64,000 bases of DNA, taken from contig JABTUL010000003.1 of NCBI GenBank assembly GCA_015075425.1, forward strand, positions 152,693 to 216,692, given 5' to 3'. This DNA is from Spirochaetales bacterium. GTDB lineage: Bacteria; Spirochaetota; Leptospiria; Leptospirales; Leptonemataceae. Shown piece after piece: positions 9,811 to 18,520 of the stretch. Made by a program: the position numbers and the translations under genes. The notes beneath the pieces are model-generated. The model had not been told where the DNA came from, ran no database searches, and saw only the letters and a program-made list of their open reading frames with translations. Positions within the stretch are counted from its first letter, which is position 1, and each line of letters starts with the position of its first letter.

Positions 9811-11886
9811 CTCCCGGTAGGTAGGAAAAGGCCAGCTGCTGGCATCCACACTCATCTCCAGTTGATCTCCGGTCTGTCTGAGGGTGTTCATGGCGGTGAA
9901 GACCTGATCACGGAAGGCGCGGGCGTGCTCTTTGATGTCATGCTGCCCATCTGCCGCCTGGACGGCTTTTTCCAGGGCATCGGTTTCTTCAATAAATCTT
10001 TCCAATCTTTCCGTGAGCGCTTCCAGGTTTTTGCGGATGCGGCTGAGCCGATCGGTTCCCAGCGCTTCTGTAATGGTCCGGATGCTCTTGGCCATTTCGC
10101 GGCCCGCCTTGAGCACTGCGGGGGTGATTTGTCGCCGGGCCATGTCAATCATGGTCAGAGCCTCTATGCGAATGGTTTTGATGTAGTTTTCCAGGTATAT
10201 GTCATGGCGGGCTTCCAGTTCCGGCCTGGTAAAAACTTTATGGCGCTCAAAGAGTTCGATATTTCTGGAAGAAAGCATGGCCTCTGCCGCATCTACGGCG
10301 TTGGAAACATTGGGCAGGCCGCGCCGCGCTGCTTCATCCACCCATTCCTGGGCATAGTTATTACCATTGAAGACCACACGCGAATGCTTCTGTATGATCT
10401 CACGCACCAGGCTATTGATGGAGGCATGCAAATCACCCTGGCCTTCCAGTCTGTCGGCTATGGTGCGCAGCGCTTCTGCCACAATCGTGTTGAGCGTGAA
10501 ATTGGGTCCGGCTATGGAAATCGAAGACGGGACCATGCGGAATTCAAACTTATTTCCGGTGAAGGCAAAGGGAGAAGTGCGATTGCGGTCACTGGTGTCC
10601 CGGGGCAGATGCGGCAGGGTTGAAGTACCGATGTCCAGAAATCGTGGACCACTGGCCTGGCGGGCCTGACCGGTCTGGATTTCCTCAAGAACTCCCTGCA
10701 ATTCCTCGCCTAAAAAAATCGAAATGATGGCCGGTGGCGCTTCATTGGCGCCCAGGCGATGATCGTTTCCGGGATTGGAAGCCGCCAGCCGCATGAGATC
10801 GGCATACTCATCGACAGCTTTGATGACCGCAGCCAGAAATACCAGAAACTGAGCGTTCTCTGCCGGTGTACTGCCCGGATCGAGTAAATTCTGACCGGTA
10901 TCTGTTTGCAAAGACCAGTTGTTATGCTTCCCGGATCCATTCACTCCCGCAAAAGGTTTTTCATGAAGCAGGCAAACCAGTCCGTGTCTGTTGGCCACTT
11001 TCTTCATGATCTCCATGGTCAGTTGATTGTGGTCGGTGGCGATATTGGTGGTGTGAAAAACAGGGGCCAGTTCATGCTGGGCCGGAGCAACTTCATTGTG
11101 CTTGGTTTTGGCAGACACACCCAGTTTCCAGAGTTCCAGATCCAGATCGCGCATGAAGGCAGCAATCCGTTCCTTGATACTGCCAAAGTAATGGTCTTCC
11201 ATCTCCTGGCCTTTGGGAGGCCGCCCGCCGAATAGAGTGCGCCCGGTGAAAATGAGATCATTACGTTGTTCAAAGTATTTACGATCAATCAGGAAGTATT
11301 CCTGCTCAGCGCCCACGGTGGCAATGACCCGCTCCACTTCTTTTTGACCCAGAGCATGCAGGACCCGAACCGCTTGCAGGGAGAGTGCTTCCATAGAACG
11401 CAGGAGCGGAGTCTTTTTATCGAGGGCCTCACCGGTATAGCTACAAAAAGCCGTCGGGATGCAGAGGGTATGTCCACCATCATCTTCTTTCAGGAAAACA
11501 GGGGAGCTTACGTCCCAGGCGGTGTAGCCACGGGCTTCAAAAGTGGCGCGCAGACCTCCCGATGGGAAGGAAGAGGCATCCGGTTCACCCTTGATCAACT
11601 CCTTGCCGGAGAAATTAGCCATGGCCCGGCCATCGGCCTGCGGACTTAAGAACGATTCGTGCTTTTCCGCTGTAAAACCGGTCATGGGCTGGAACCAGTG
11701 GGTAAAGTGGGTAGCTCCTTTTTCTATGGCCCAGTCCTTCATCGCCGCGGCGATCTCGTCTGCCAGAGCGGGGTCCAGGCGCTGGCCTTTTTCAATTGAG
11801 CGACGCAGGGCGCGGCGCGTTTCCTTTTTGAGTCTTTCCCGCATGACGGCTTCATTGAAGACATTGGATCCAAAGGATTGTAACAT
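9793..11886 (-). CDS. glnN: Glutamine synthetase type III
   Basis: About 697 residues, the large GSIII class (about 700-730) found in Bacteroidetes, cyanobacteria and spirochaetes. It makes glutamine from glutamate, ammonia and ATP in the cytoplasm. Recognisable features are the [12 protein letters not shown]-terminus, [11 protein letters not shown] (the metal-binding EQE-type loop), [15 protein letters not shown], and [18 protein letters not shown], followed by the FRMVPSS region. Three in-frame ATGs occur at 11919, 11907 and 11886; only the last has a ribosome site (AAGGG about six bases upstream), so it was chosen. The gene converges on the adenylate cyclase. Confidence 0.95.
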   Translation of the reverse strand: MLQSFGSNVFNEAVMRERLKKETRRALRRSIEKGQRLDPALADEIAAAMKDWAIEKGATHFTHWFQPMTGFTAEKHESFLSPQADGRAMANFSGKELIKGEPDASSFPSGGLRATFEARGYTAWDVSSPVFLKEDDGGHTLCIPTAFCSYTGEALDKKTPLLRSMEALSLQAVRVLHALGQKEVERVIATVGAEQEYFLIDRKYFEQRNDLIFTGRTLFGGRPPKGQEMEDHYFGSIKERIAAFMRDLDLELWKLGVSAKTKHNEVAPAQHELAPVFHTTNIATDHNQLTMEIMKKVANRHGLVCLLHEKPFAGVNGSGKHNNWSLQTDTGQNLLDPGSTPAENAQFLVFLAAVIKAVDEYADLMRLAASNPGNDHRLGANEAPPAIISIFLGEELQGVLEEIQTGQARQASGPRFLDIGTSTLPHLPRDTSDRNRTSPFAFTGNKFEFRMVPSSISIAGPNFTLNTIVAEALRTIADRLEGQGDLHASINSLVREIIQKHSRVVFNGNNYAQEWVDEAARRGLPNVSNAVDAAEAMLSSRNIELFERHKVFTRPELEARHDIYLENYIKTIRIEALTMIDMARRQITPAVLKAGREMAKSIRTITEALGTDRLSRIRKNLEALTERLERFIEETDALEKAVQAADGQHDIKEHARAFRDQVFTAMNTLRQTGDQLEMSVDASSWPFPTYRELLFKV

Positions 11887-11957
11887 GGCATTGCCCTTAT
11901 GATTCATGGCGCCATGCATGGCAGGCTAGGTCTGCCGGCAAGCGAAAGGCGACCGCC

Positions 11958-12434
11958 TTAGAAATTCATCCGGTCAAAGCTTACGATGGGGCCGGCTGCT
12001 TCCAGCGCGCAAAAGGAATGAAGCACACTGGCCGGCCCCAGGGAGTCCTTGAAAATCCTGTCGATAACATCGCGCGAAAAGCCCCCCTGCTTCGTAACCT
12101 GGTATTCAGTGAGAATCAAAAGCCATCCGGCCGTCAGCTCGCGATACACAGGCATGCACCGCCGGACGCTTTCGCTGGAGAAGTGGGTTGCCCCTCCGAA
12201 CTGCACCAGAGCCACGGCCATCTTACTGCCGACCAAAGCCTTCTCCATGGCCGGGCCTTGAAGGTCTCCGGGCAGTCCACGGGATGTGAGGGCAAGCAGA
12301 AAGCTGCCAACAAACATTTGTTCCAACCGGGCTTCAATGGCCGGCCGCGGAACAGAATCGGAAGGCAACTCCAGTCTATCCCAGAGCAGGCAGCCGGAAA
12401 AAAGAGTCAGGAGCAGGGGGAGGTAGCGTTTCAT
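11958..12434 (-). CDS. Hypothetical lipoprotein
   Basis: 158 residues. The N-terminus KRYLPLLLTLFSGC is a short basic segment, a hydrophobic core and a lipobox-like end with cysteine at residue 15, so export and lipidation are likely. The rest is a small helical domain with no motif I recognise; it recalls small Leptospira lipoprotein families but cannot be placed by eye. It lies upstream of glnN on the same strand with a gap of about 70 bases, and is divergent from the gene at 12548. Confidence 0.6.
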   Translation of the reverse strand: MKRYLPLLLTLFSGCLLWDRLELPSDSVPRPAIEARLEQMFVGSFLLALTSRGLPGDLQGPAMEKALVGSKMAVALVQFGGATHFSSESVRRCMPVYRELTAGWLLILTEYQVTKQGGFSRDVIDRIFKDSLGPASVLHSFCALEAAGPIVSFDRMNF

Positions 12435-12547
12435 AATGAATCAGTGGATACAGCCGGCGGTCGCTGTCCAGCATTTGTCGACACGGACTGAAAAGGTCTG
12501 TGTGGAAAAAGCCCTTGCCTCTTTCCAGGCATGAGTAGTTTAGACTT

Positions 12548-13543
12548 ATGGCTGAAACGATCGCTCTGGCCGCCGGGCCTGGTCTTCTTGTCTTGTGGAC
12601 ATTTATCCTTTTTGTGCGGCCGCTGTTTCGTATTTTCAAGGGATACTTTACCTTCCGGGCTACAGTTGCGGGGGGCCGCGAAGTCAGCGGCCGGGTAATT
12701 TCCTCAAGTTATCTGCGCGAAGTCAAAGGTAATGGCACGGTGCCCATAACCATGAAAGTAGAGTTTGAAAATTTTTCCGGTGCGGCGGTGCAGACATCGT
12801 TCCATACCAGTGATACCCGCCCGGCAGAAAGGCGTTTTGACAGCGGCAGAACGGTGCGAATCCAACTGAATCCGGGCGCCCCCCCTGGCAGACAGATCAT
12901 GATTGTCGGTAGCCAGGCAACGCTTAACCCGAAGGTGCTGCTGCCGTTTCTTCTGGTTTTTCTTGCCTGGCTGGCCGGCCTTGCCTGGGTTTTTGATATT
13001 ATCTGGAGAGGGGCCGGGGGAAACCTTGATGCACTCCTATCTCACCTGCCTGAGTCCGGCGAATGGCAGGGAAGTGGACTCATCTTTCTGGCCACTCTGA
13101 TTTTCGTCGGAGCCCTTTTTAAGATTCTGGGAGCATCTTTTTCCCGGAAGAACGATACCCGGCTACGATTCTATGGTCGCCAGGCACCGGCCCGCATTAC
13201 CGGCGTGGAAAGGACAGGCGTTAAGGTAAACAATCAGCCCCAGGTCATGTTTCACTACGAATTCACCACCCATGACGGACGTAAGGTCAGCGGATCAGAA
13301 AGAAATATTATCGATATTCTGGATATCGGGAAGGTTCATGACATTAAAGAGAAAGAGATTCTGTATCTGCCGGATGATCCATCCGTGTCTGCCTGGCTTG
13401 AGAATGTCAATCAGGATCCTTCATCCGGCGTGACCGGCATTCTGAAAGGTGTATTTTATTTAATGTTTTTTATTTTCACCTGTATCTACCTGGGCCAGCT
13501 CTTATACTTTCTGTGGCCCGGGCAGCCGGTCAGCGGAATTTGA
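12548..13543 (+). CDS. Membrane protein with two DUF3592-like domains
   Basis: 331 residues. Hydrophobic segments lie near residues 7-30, about 120-150, 175-195 and close to the C-terminus (about 300-325). Two similar soluble modules lie between them: residues about 38-115 (VSGRVISSSYLREVK...) and about 205-285 (PARITGVERTGVKVN...). Each consists of beta strands ending in a charged or dibasic stretch and an exposed loop, as in DUF3592 proteins, so the protein looks internally duplicated. Function unknown. The 3' end overlaps the convergent lipoprotein gene by 14 bases. Confidence 0.65.
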   Translation: MAETIALAAGPGLLVLWTFILFVRPLFRIFKGYFTFRATVAGGREVSGRVISSSYLREVKGNGTVPITMKVEFENFSGAAVQTSFHTSDTRPAERRFDSGRTVRIQLNPGAPPGRQIMIVGSQATLNPKVLLPFLLVFLAWLAGLAWVFDIIWRGAGGNLDALLSHLPESGEWQGSGLIFLATLIFVGALFKILGASFSRKNDTRLRFYGRQAPARITGVERTGVKVNNQPQVMFHYEFTTHDGRKVSGSERNIIDILDIGKVHDIKEKEILYLPDDPSVSAWLENVNQDPSSGVTGILKGVFYLMFFIFTCIYLGQLLYFLWPGQPVSGI

Positions 13544-14276
13544 CTTCTGCGGTTTCCATGTCCGATAGGCGTTCAAAAAAAACCAGTCCCTCTACGGTTC
13601 CACCGGGCGGAATGGTACTCTCTGCCGGGAGCAGGCGGTCGTAGGAGAGCTCTGTGCGGTGGGTGATACTGCTAAAAATCGCCTCCGATTTGCTGGCAGC
13701 CGCAGCTACGCGACCGGTATCATTTACGAAGCCCTCTACTACATCGAAGCCGTCACAATGGTTTTCCTGAATGCAATAGATGGTGGCGGCAATCACAGCG
13801 ATTGTAGCCAGAGTGATCATGCTGGCATTGTAAACATTCTTAACTGCTCCTTTCCAGTTGGTCCGCTCAAACAGGCCGGGCAGGGCCTCCGGTGCCACGC
13901 TTTCTTTCGATTCTTTTAAATTTTCCAGGATCAGCATGTTGGTGCGAAAGATTGCTGGCTGCGAGGATGGGTTATGGATGTGGACATAAGCAGCAGAGAG
14001 GTTGTCATTGAAATGTTCAAAGGCGGAACTTTCGCTGTCCACGGCAAAGCTTTCCAGAAAGCGCTGCAGCATGCCGAGTTTACGGGGCAGGTAAAGCGTG
14101 GCTTCCACCTGTAGCCCCGGACCCATGGCCCGGTGTCTGTAGCCCACGCTGCTGTTTTGCGCAATGGTATCGCGGGAGACCTGAACTTGACGGAAAGGAC
14201 GGTCGGCAGAAACGCAGTGGCAGAGGAGAACCCCGGCAAGTAATAGACTCAAAGCGGCTTTCAGAAAGGGTTTCAT
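13530..14276 (-). CDS. Hypothetical lipoprotein
   Basis: 248 residues starting MKPFLKAALSLLLAGVLLCHC, a signal peptide with a lipobox-like LLCHC end. The mature part is mixed alpha/beta with a small hydrophobic segment around residues 155-170 (ITLATIAVIAATIYC) that could be a membrane or surface helix. Its start overlaps the stop of the beta-helix lipoprotein gene by four bases, so the two are probably co-transcribed and may act together in the envelope. No family recognised. Confidence 0.6.
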   Translation of the reverse strand: MKPFLKAALSLLLAGVLLCHCVSADRPFRQVQVSRDTIAQNSSVGYRHRAMGPGLQVEATLYLPRKLGMLQRFLESFAVDSESSAFEHFNDNLSAAYVHIHNPSSQPAIFRTNMLILENLKESKESVAPEALPGLFERTNWKGAVKNVYNASMITLATIAVIAATIYCIQENHCDGFDVVEGFVNDTGRVAAAASKSEAIFSSITHRTELSYDRLLPAESTIPPGGTVEGLVFFERLSDMETAEVKFR

Positions 14277-15118
14277 GGTTTCTTACGAAAGTCGTTTGAC
14301 TCAATTGTGTTGTTTATGTTGTGAAAGCGACTGCTGTCCTTTTCTTCAATGAGCATACTGGCGCGATTGTTTTCAATTCGGGAATTCTTGATGGTCAGTT
14401 CCGATGATTCCAGGAAAATCAAGGCATCGTCGGCGACGTTGCTTTTGATTTCTATTTGATCCAGAATCACTCCCTGGCTTTTGCGCAGATTGATCTGGCT
14501 GAACTCACGGTTGCGCGTGAAAACGGAACGGGCAAAGAGAATATCCCGCGATCCTTCCACGGTCATGGTGTGGTAGGTGCAATCCTCAATGGAGCCGGAC
14601 TCAAAACGAAAGTTACGAACATTGAGAAGTTCGAGGCCCTGGGTGCCCGAGCCAAAGAGTCGAGTCCCTTCAAGATCAATAGCGGTCGAATTCTCGAATA
14701 CAAAAACGCCGCCCACACAGGATCCACTTTCTTCTGTATGACCGGCTGTCAGGTTACGGATGGTAATGCCACTGGCATTTTGAAAGCGCAGAACATTGGC
14801 ATAGCGCGGCCGGACAAGAAGTTCCACACTGGCCTTCCCCGCTCCCTCTATGGTCAAATTTTTCACGTCCACCACGGCATATTCATAGCCATCGAAGACA
14901 TTCTGGCGGCGCAGGTAGCGGCTTTCGTGCAAAAAGTCATTCAGGATGTATTTTCCCGCTTTAAGACGGATCACCCGGTCCGGCCCCAGACTGCGCAGGA
15001 ACTCTTCCGTGCTTGATACGGTGATCACCGGCAGCCCGGAGGAGGAGGGGGGGCGTGATGGGGACTGGCATTGCCAGAGGATCAGGCTAAGAAACAGGAT
15101 GTTCTTCAAAATAGGCAT
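14273..15118 (-). CDS. Right-handed beta-helix lipoprotein
   Basis: About 281 residues from the preferred ATG at 15118. The N-terminus MPILKNILFLSLILWQC is a signal peptide with a lipobox. The mature protein shows repeated short beta strands with regular asparagine and glycine turns (for example LTIEGAGKASVELL, GITIRNLTAGH, LTIKNSRIENN), the hallmark of parallel beta-helix (pectate-lyase-like/NosD-like) folds. No carbohydrate-active residues can be assigned by eye. A longer start at 15163 would run deeper into the thioesterase gene and spoil the signal peptide. The gene overlaps the thioesterase upstream by 32 bases and the lipoprotein gene downstream by four. Confidence 0.7.
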   Translation of the reverse strand: MPILKNILFLSLILWQCQSPSRPPSSSGLPVITVSSTEEFLRSLGPDRVIRLKAGKYILNDFLHESRYLRRQNVFDGYEYAVVDVKNLTIEGAGKASVELLVRPRYANVLRFQNASGITIRNLTAGHTEESGSCVGGVFVFENSTAIDLEGTRLFGSGTQGLELLNVRNFRFESGSIEDCTYHTMTVEGSRDILFARSVFTRNREFSQINLRKSQGVILDQIEIKSNVADDALIFLESSELTIKNSRIENNRASMLIEEKDSSRFHNINNTIESNDFRKKP

Positions 15119-15479
15119 AGGGTTTTCCATCCCGCAAACACACAAAAGTGATGCGGCATTCAATGATTTCTCTTTGTTCCATTTTCATGGAATCGTTCAC
15201 CAGGGCGCGCGTTCTCACGGTAATGGACGAGCGACCCACAGAATCGGTTCTACAAAAAATAATGATGGCATCTCCGCGCCGGGCCGGTGCCTTGAACTGC
15301 ACATCATTGAGGCTAACGGTCACAAAATTGGTGTAGTTGATTTTCTCCATCACATAAAGGGCGGAGCCTTCATCCAGCCAGGAAAGCATGGTCCCGCCAA
15401 AAAGGTTCCCGAAGGCGTTCAGATCCTTCTCCATGACCAGGTGCCTCGTGACCGGAACAAAGCTGCTCTGATCGGACAT
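15087..15479 (-). CDS. Hotdog-fold acyl-CoA thioesterase
   Basis: 130 residues with the YciA/acyl-CoA hydrolase pattern: NAFGNLFGGTMLSWLDEGSALY contains the helix and acidic residue of the active site, followed by VSLNDVQFKAPARRGD and the strands of the hotdog sheet. It would hydrolyse acyl-CoA thioesters in the cytoplasm. Length is usual for a single-domain enzyme. It is the first gene of the minus-strand group running to 13530, and is divergent from the penicillin-binding protein. Confidence 0.85.
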   Translation of the reverse strand: MSDQSSFVPVTRHLVMEKDLNAFGNLFGGTMLSWLDEGSALYVMEKINYTNFVTVSLNDVQFKAPARRGDAIIIFCRTDSVGRSSITVRTRALVNDSMKMEQREIIECRITFVCLRDGKPYAYFEEHPVS

Positions 15480-15586
15480 AATGCATCTTCCTGATCGCAG
15501 TCACTCTGGCAAGCCTTTCCGCTATCATTCGATTTACAGGAAATGCTTGCCGATTTAGTATAGAGCGATCCTCCTTAATTAAAGCT

Positions 15587-18520
15587 ATGCCTGCTCGTTT
15601 CTACACCCACCGCTGCAATAGCTGCCATTTGACCTACCGTGTCCTGCTTTTTGTGGAGAAGCGTGTGCTCTACCGCATTCGTTGCCCGGATTGTCGCACA
15701 CGCTATTTTTTTGACAATAGAGACGGAGGTCTGGAGGAACTGCCCCGTCGCAATGTTTTGCTAAAAGCTCTGACAGAAGAAGAGCTGCGACCCGGAGAAG
15801 TGACCGACGTTGCCGAGGAGCCTCTGCGCCGCGACGGGCTTCTGGCCAGTTCCATAGAAAACCTGCTGCGCCGTCAGGTAACGGCGGCCCGCCGCCCCGA
15901 TCCGCAGCCTGCCCTGCACACGGATCAAGAACCCGTCCTTGAAATTCTGCCTCCGGAAGCGCTGCTCCCTGAAGTAGAACTTCCGGTGTTGTCTGACCGC
16001 CCTGAGGATCCGCCCCCGCGGCGCTGGCGTTTCCCCTCTGTCCGCCTTTTGCGTCTTCCGGATCTGGAAAGGTCAGGCAACCTGCTTCCCGCACCTTCAA
16101 CCGCGCGGGGTTTCTATGCTGCCATTCTGGTCAGTGTTTTTCTGGGTGCTTCCGCTGTTTTTGCGATTTTTCCTGGCCTCTTTGTCCTCGACAGTGCCAC
16201 GACAGTCGAGCGCAGACTCCTGCCTGTTGAGCCCAATCGCATCATAGACCGCGATGGACGTTTGCTTGCTGAATTGTATTCCCGTCGGACCAGCAATTTG
16301 CCACTCCGGGAATATCCTCTGACGTTGCGTCGCATGCTTGTCTTTGTGGAAGACCGGGAGTTTTACAATCACAATGGTCTGCGATTGCCAGCAATTCTGC
16401 GGGCCATGTTTGAGAATACGCGAGCCCTGCGTTACATTCAGGGTGGTTCGACCATAACCCAGCAACTGGCCCGGATCGTTCTGGGGGACAGAGATCGCAA
16501 TTTGTGGCGGAAAGTTCGAGAGCTGGCTCTGGCTCTGTACCTGGAGCGTCGCTACAACAAGGACATTATTCTCGCAGCCTATATGAACACGATTTATATG
16601 GGACATGGTGCCTACGGCGTGGAAATGGCATCGCGCTTCTATCTGGGCCGTGAAGTCAGCGAACTCAATTTTGCCGAAGAACTGTTACTGGTTACTTTGC
16701 TACCTGCTCCGGAGAACTATTCGCCGCTGCGCAATCCAGGGCGCCTGGCCCAGCGGATGGATCGCATTTTTGAAAGGATGCAGAAGGAGCGCTACCCTGG
16801 CCGGGTGGCCCGTCCTATCTATGAACACCAGAAAAAAGCTCTCTTTACTCGTTTCCACCGCAGTCCCAATGAAAATATCTTTGCCCGTCGCTTCGATAGC
16901 GCGCCTTATGTTACAGAACATGTACGCCTCACCCTGCGTCGCATACTGGGGCAGGAATACGAATACGATGAAAACCTGGTCATCCACACCACCCTGTCGC
17001 GGGCCTTGCAGAAGGCAGCGACTGACACGACCGTTCAGTATATTGAGGAAAAGAGTGCTTCCTTTCCCATGCGACGCGGAATTAGCGCGGACTCCCGCTG
17101 GAAACAACGCATCAAACAGGAATTTGCAAGCACCGATCTTCTGGGATTCTTGCACGGGCTGCCGGTGGAAAGCCCGCCGGTGGAGCAGTTGCAGGCGGCC
17201 CTGATTGGTGTTGCACCGGAAACCGGTGAGATTCTTTTTATGCAGGGGGGGGCGACGTTCTCGCCCACCAACCAGTTCAACCGTGCCGTTGACATGCGCC
17301 GTCAAACGGGCAGTGCCATCAAGCCCTTTGTGTACGCTGCGGCCATCGAGCAGGGCAAGTTGACGCCGTCCTCTGCCATTGCGGACGCGCCGCTGAAGCT
17401 GGGTCGGAATTCCTGGGAGCCACGCAATTTCTCCGGATCCTATAAGGGCAGTGTGTCTGTGAGGCAGGCCCTGCGCGAAAGCCTGAACAATCCAGCCGTG
17501 CGCGTGGGTATGCTTGTTGGTCTGGAACAGATGGGACAGCAGTTCAGACGTTTTTTTTTCCATAGCGATCAGGAGTTTGCCCGGCGCTTTCGCGCCGATT
17601 ATACCATCGCCATCGGTTCGCTGGAGATGAGCCCCCTGGAAATGGCGGTGGCCTATGCTGCCTTTGCCAATAACGGCGTAATGGTCCGCCCTTATTTAAT
17701 TCGCCGCATCACGGATGCCGATCGTCGGGTACTGTATGTGCATGATCAGAAAGACGAGTTTGGTCTGGGTCTTCCACCGTCCCGTCGAGTCATGCCGGCC
17801 GATGTTGCCCATATCATGAGCTCCCTCTTGCTTGAGTCCGGCAAAATGGGTGGGGTGGCAGCCGGGGGCTTTGACTCCGACCGGCCACTGATGGGTAAAA
17901 CCGGAACGAGCAACGATCATCGTGATGCCTGGTTTGTCGGTGTGATGCCCGGAATTTCCGCCGCCGTCTGGGTGGGCTATGATGACAGTCGGTTTTCCAT
18001 GAGTGGAGCCACCGGTTCCTCCCTGGCCGGGCCGCTCTTTGGTCGGGTGCTAAAGAGTGGGCTTTCCAGGTCCACCCAGGTGTGGCCGGAGAATTTTCAC
18101 TTTGATCCCGAAGCGCCACTGGTTGCTCTGTGTCCGCGGACAGGTCTTCTTGCCGGCCCCGATTGCCCGCGTCACACGGAGCGCTTAACTCTGGCTCATC
18201 TGCCCACCCGTCGCTGCCCGGGTCACCGTGAACGCGGCAAAATCAATCCGACTGACGGGGTTCGGCGTCTGCTGGAAAAATCGACCTCCCCGGAACCCCC
18301 GGTGGAAAAACCTCCGACTGTGGACCTGGTCCCGGAGCCGACCCGGCCCGATGCAACACCGGCGTCTCCAGCACCGGCGTTGCCAGGTCCCGCTCCTGTT
18401 GTGCCCCCGGCGGAAAAGGCCCCGGTAAGTCTGCCGCCACCCAGGGAAAAACCCGTAGAGCCAGCGGAGCCGGTCCGGCCATCGGTTCCGCCGCCGTTGC
18501 CCGGGCCTTCAGTCCCGTAA
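15587..18520 (+). CDS. Class A penicillin-binding protein (PBP1A-type) with N-terminal zinc ribbon
   Basis: 977 residues. Order: a four-cysteine zinc ribbon (C10, C13, C33, C36), an acidic/proline-rich cytosolic linker, one membrane span (about 180-205), a GT51 glycosyltransferase domain with EDREFYNHNG (E255) and GGSTITQQLAR, and a transpeptidase domain with SAIK (S576), SLN (S632) and KTG (K771). A proline-rich tail follows from about residue 900. It polymerises and crosslinks peptidoglycan in the periplasm. The cytosolic zinc ribbon is an unusual addition for this class. The 3' end overlaps the convergent glycosyltransferase-like gene by 12 bases. Confidence 0.95.
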   Translation: MPARFYTHRCNSCHLTYRVLLFVEKRVLYRIRCPDCRTRYFFDNRDGGLEELPRRNVLLKALTEEELRPGEVTDVAEEPLRRDGLLASSIENLLRRQVTAARRPDPQPALHTDQEPVLEILPPEALLPEVELPVLSDRPEDPPPRRWRFPSVRLLRLPDLERSGNLLPAPSTARGFYAAILVSVFLGASAVFAIFPGLFVLDSATTVERRLLPVEPNRIIDRDGRLLAELYSRRTSNLPLREYPLTLRRMLVFVEDREFYNHNGLRLPAILRAMFENTRALRYIQGGSTITQQLARIVLGDRDRNLWRKVRELALALYLERRYNKDIILAAYMNTIYMGHGAYGVEMASRFYLGREVSELNFAEELLLVTLLPAPENYSPLRNPGRLAQRMDRIFERMQKERYPGRVARPIYEHQKKALFTRFHRSPNENIFARRFDSAPYVTEHVRLTLRRILGQEYEYDENLVIHTTLSRALQKAATDTTVQYIEEKSASFPMRRGISADSRWKQRIKQEFASTDLLGFLHGLPVESPPVEQLQAALIGVAPETGEILFMQGGATFSPTNQFNRAVDMRRQTGSAIKPFVYAAAIEQGKLTPSSAIADAPLKLGRNSWEPRNFSGSYKGSVSVRQALRESLNNPAVRVGMLVGLEQMGQQFRRFFFHSDQEFARRFRADYTIAIGSLEMSPLEMAVAYAAFANNGVMVRPYLIRRITDADRRVLYVHDQKDEFGLGLPPSRRVMPADVAHIMSSLLLESGKMGGVAAGGFDSDRPLMGKTGTSNDHRDAWFVGVMPGISAAVWVGYDDSRFSMSGATGSSLAGPLFGRVLKSGLSRSTQVWPENFHFDPEAPLVALCPRTGLLAGPDCPRHTERLTLAHLPTRRCPGHRERGKINPTDGVRRLLEKSTSPEPPVEKPPTVDLVPEPTRPDATPASPAPALPGPAPVVPPAEKAPVSLPPPREKPVEPAEPVRPSVPPPLPGPSVP

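Noticed and set aside
14456..15016. 186-residue plus-strand ORF antisense to the beta-helix lipoprotein
   Set aside because: Composition is that of a reverse-strand shadow; the minus-strand frame has a signal peptide and regular repeats.
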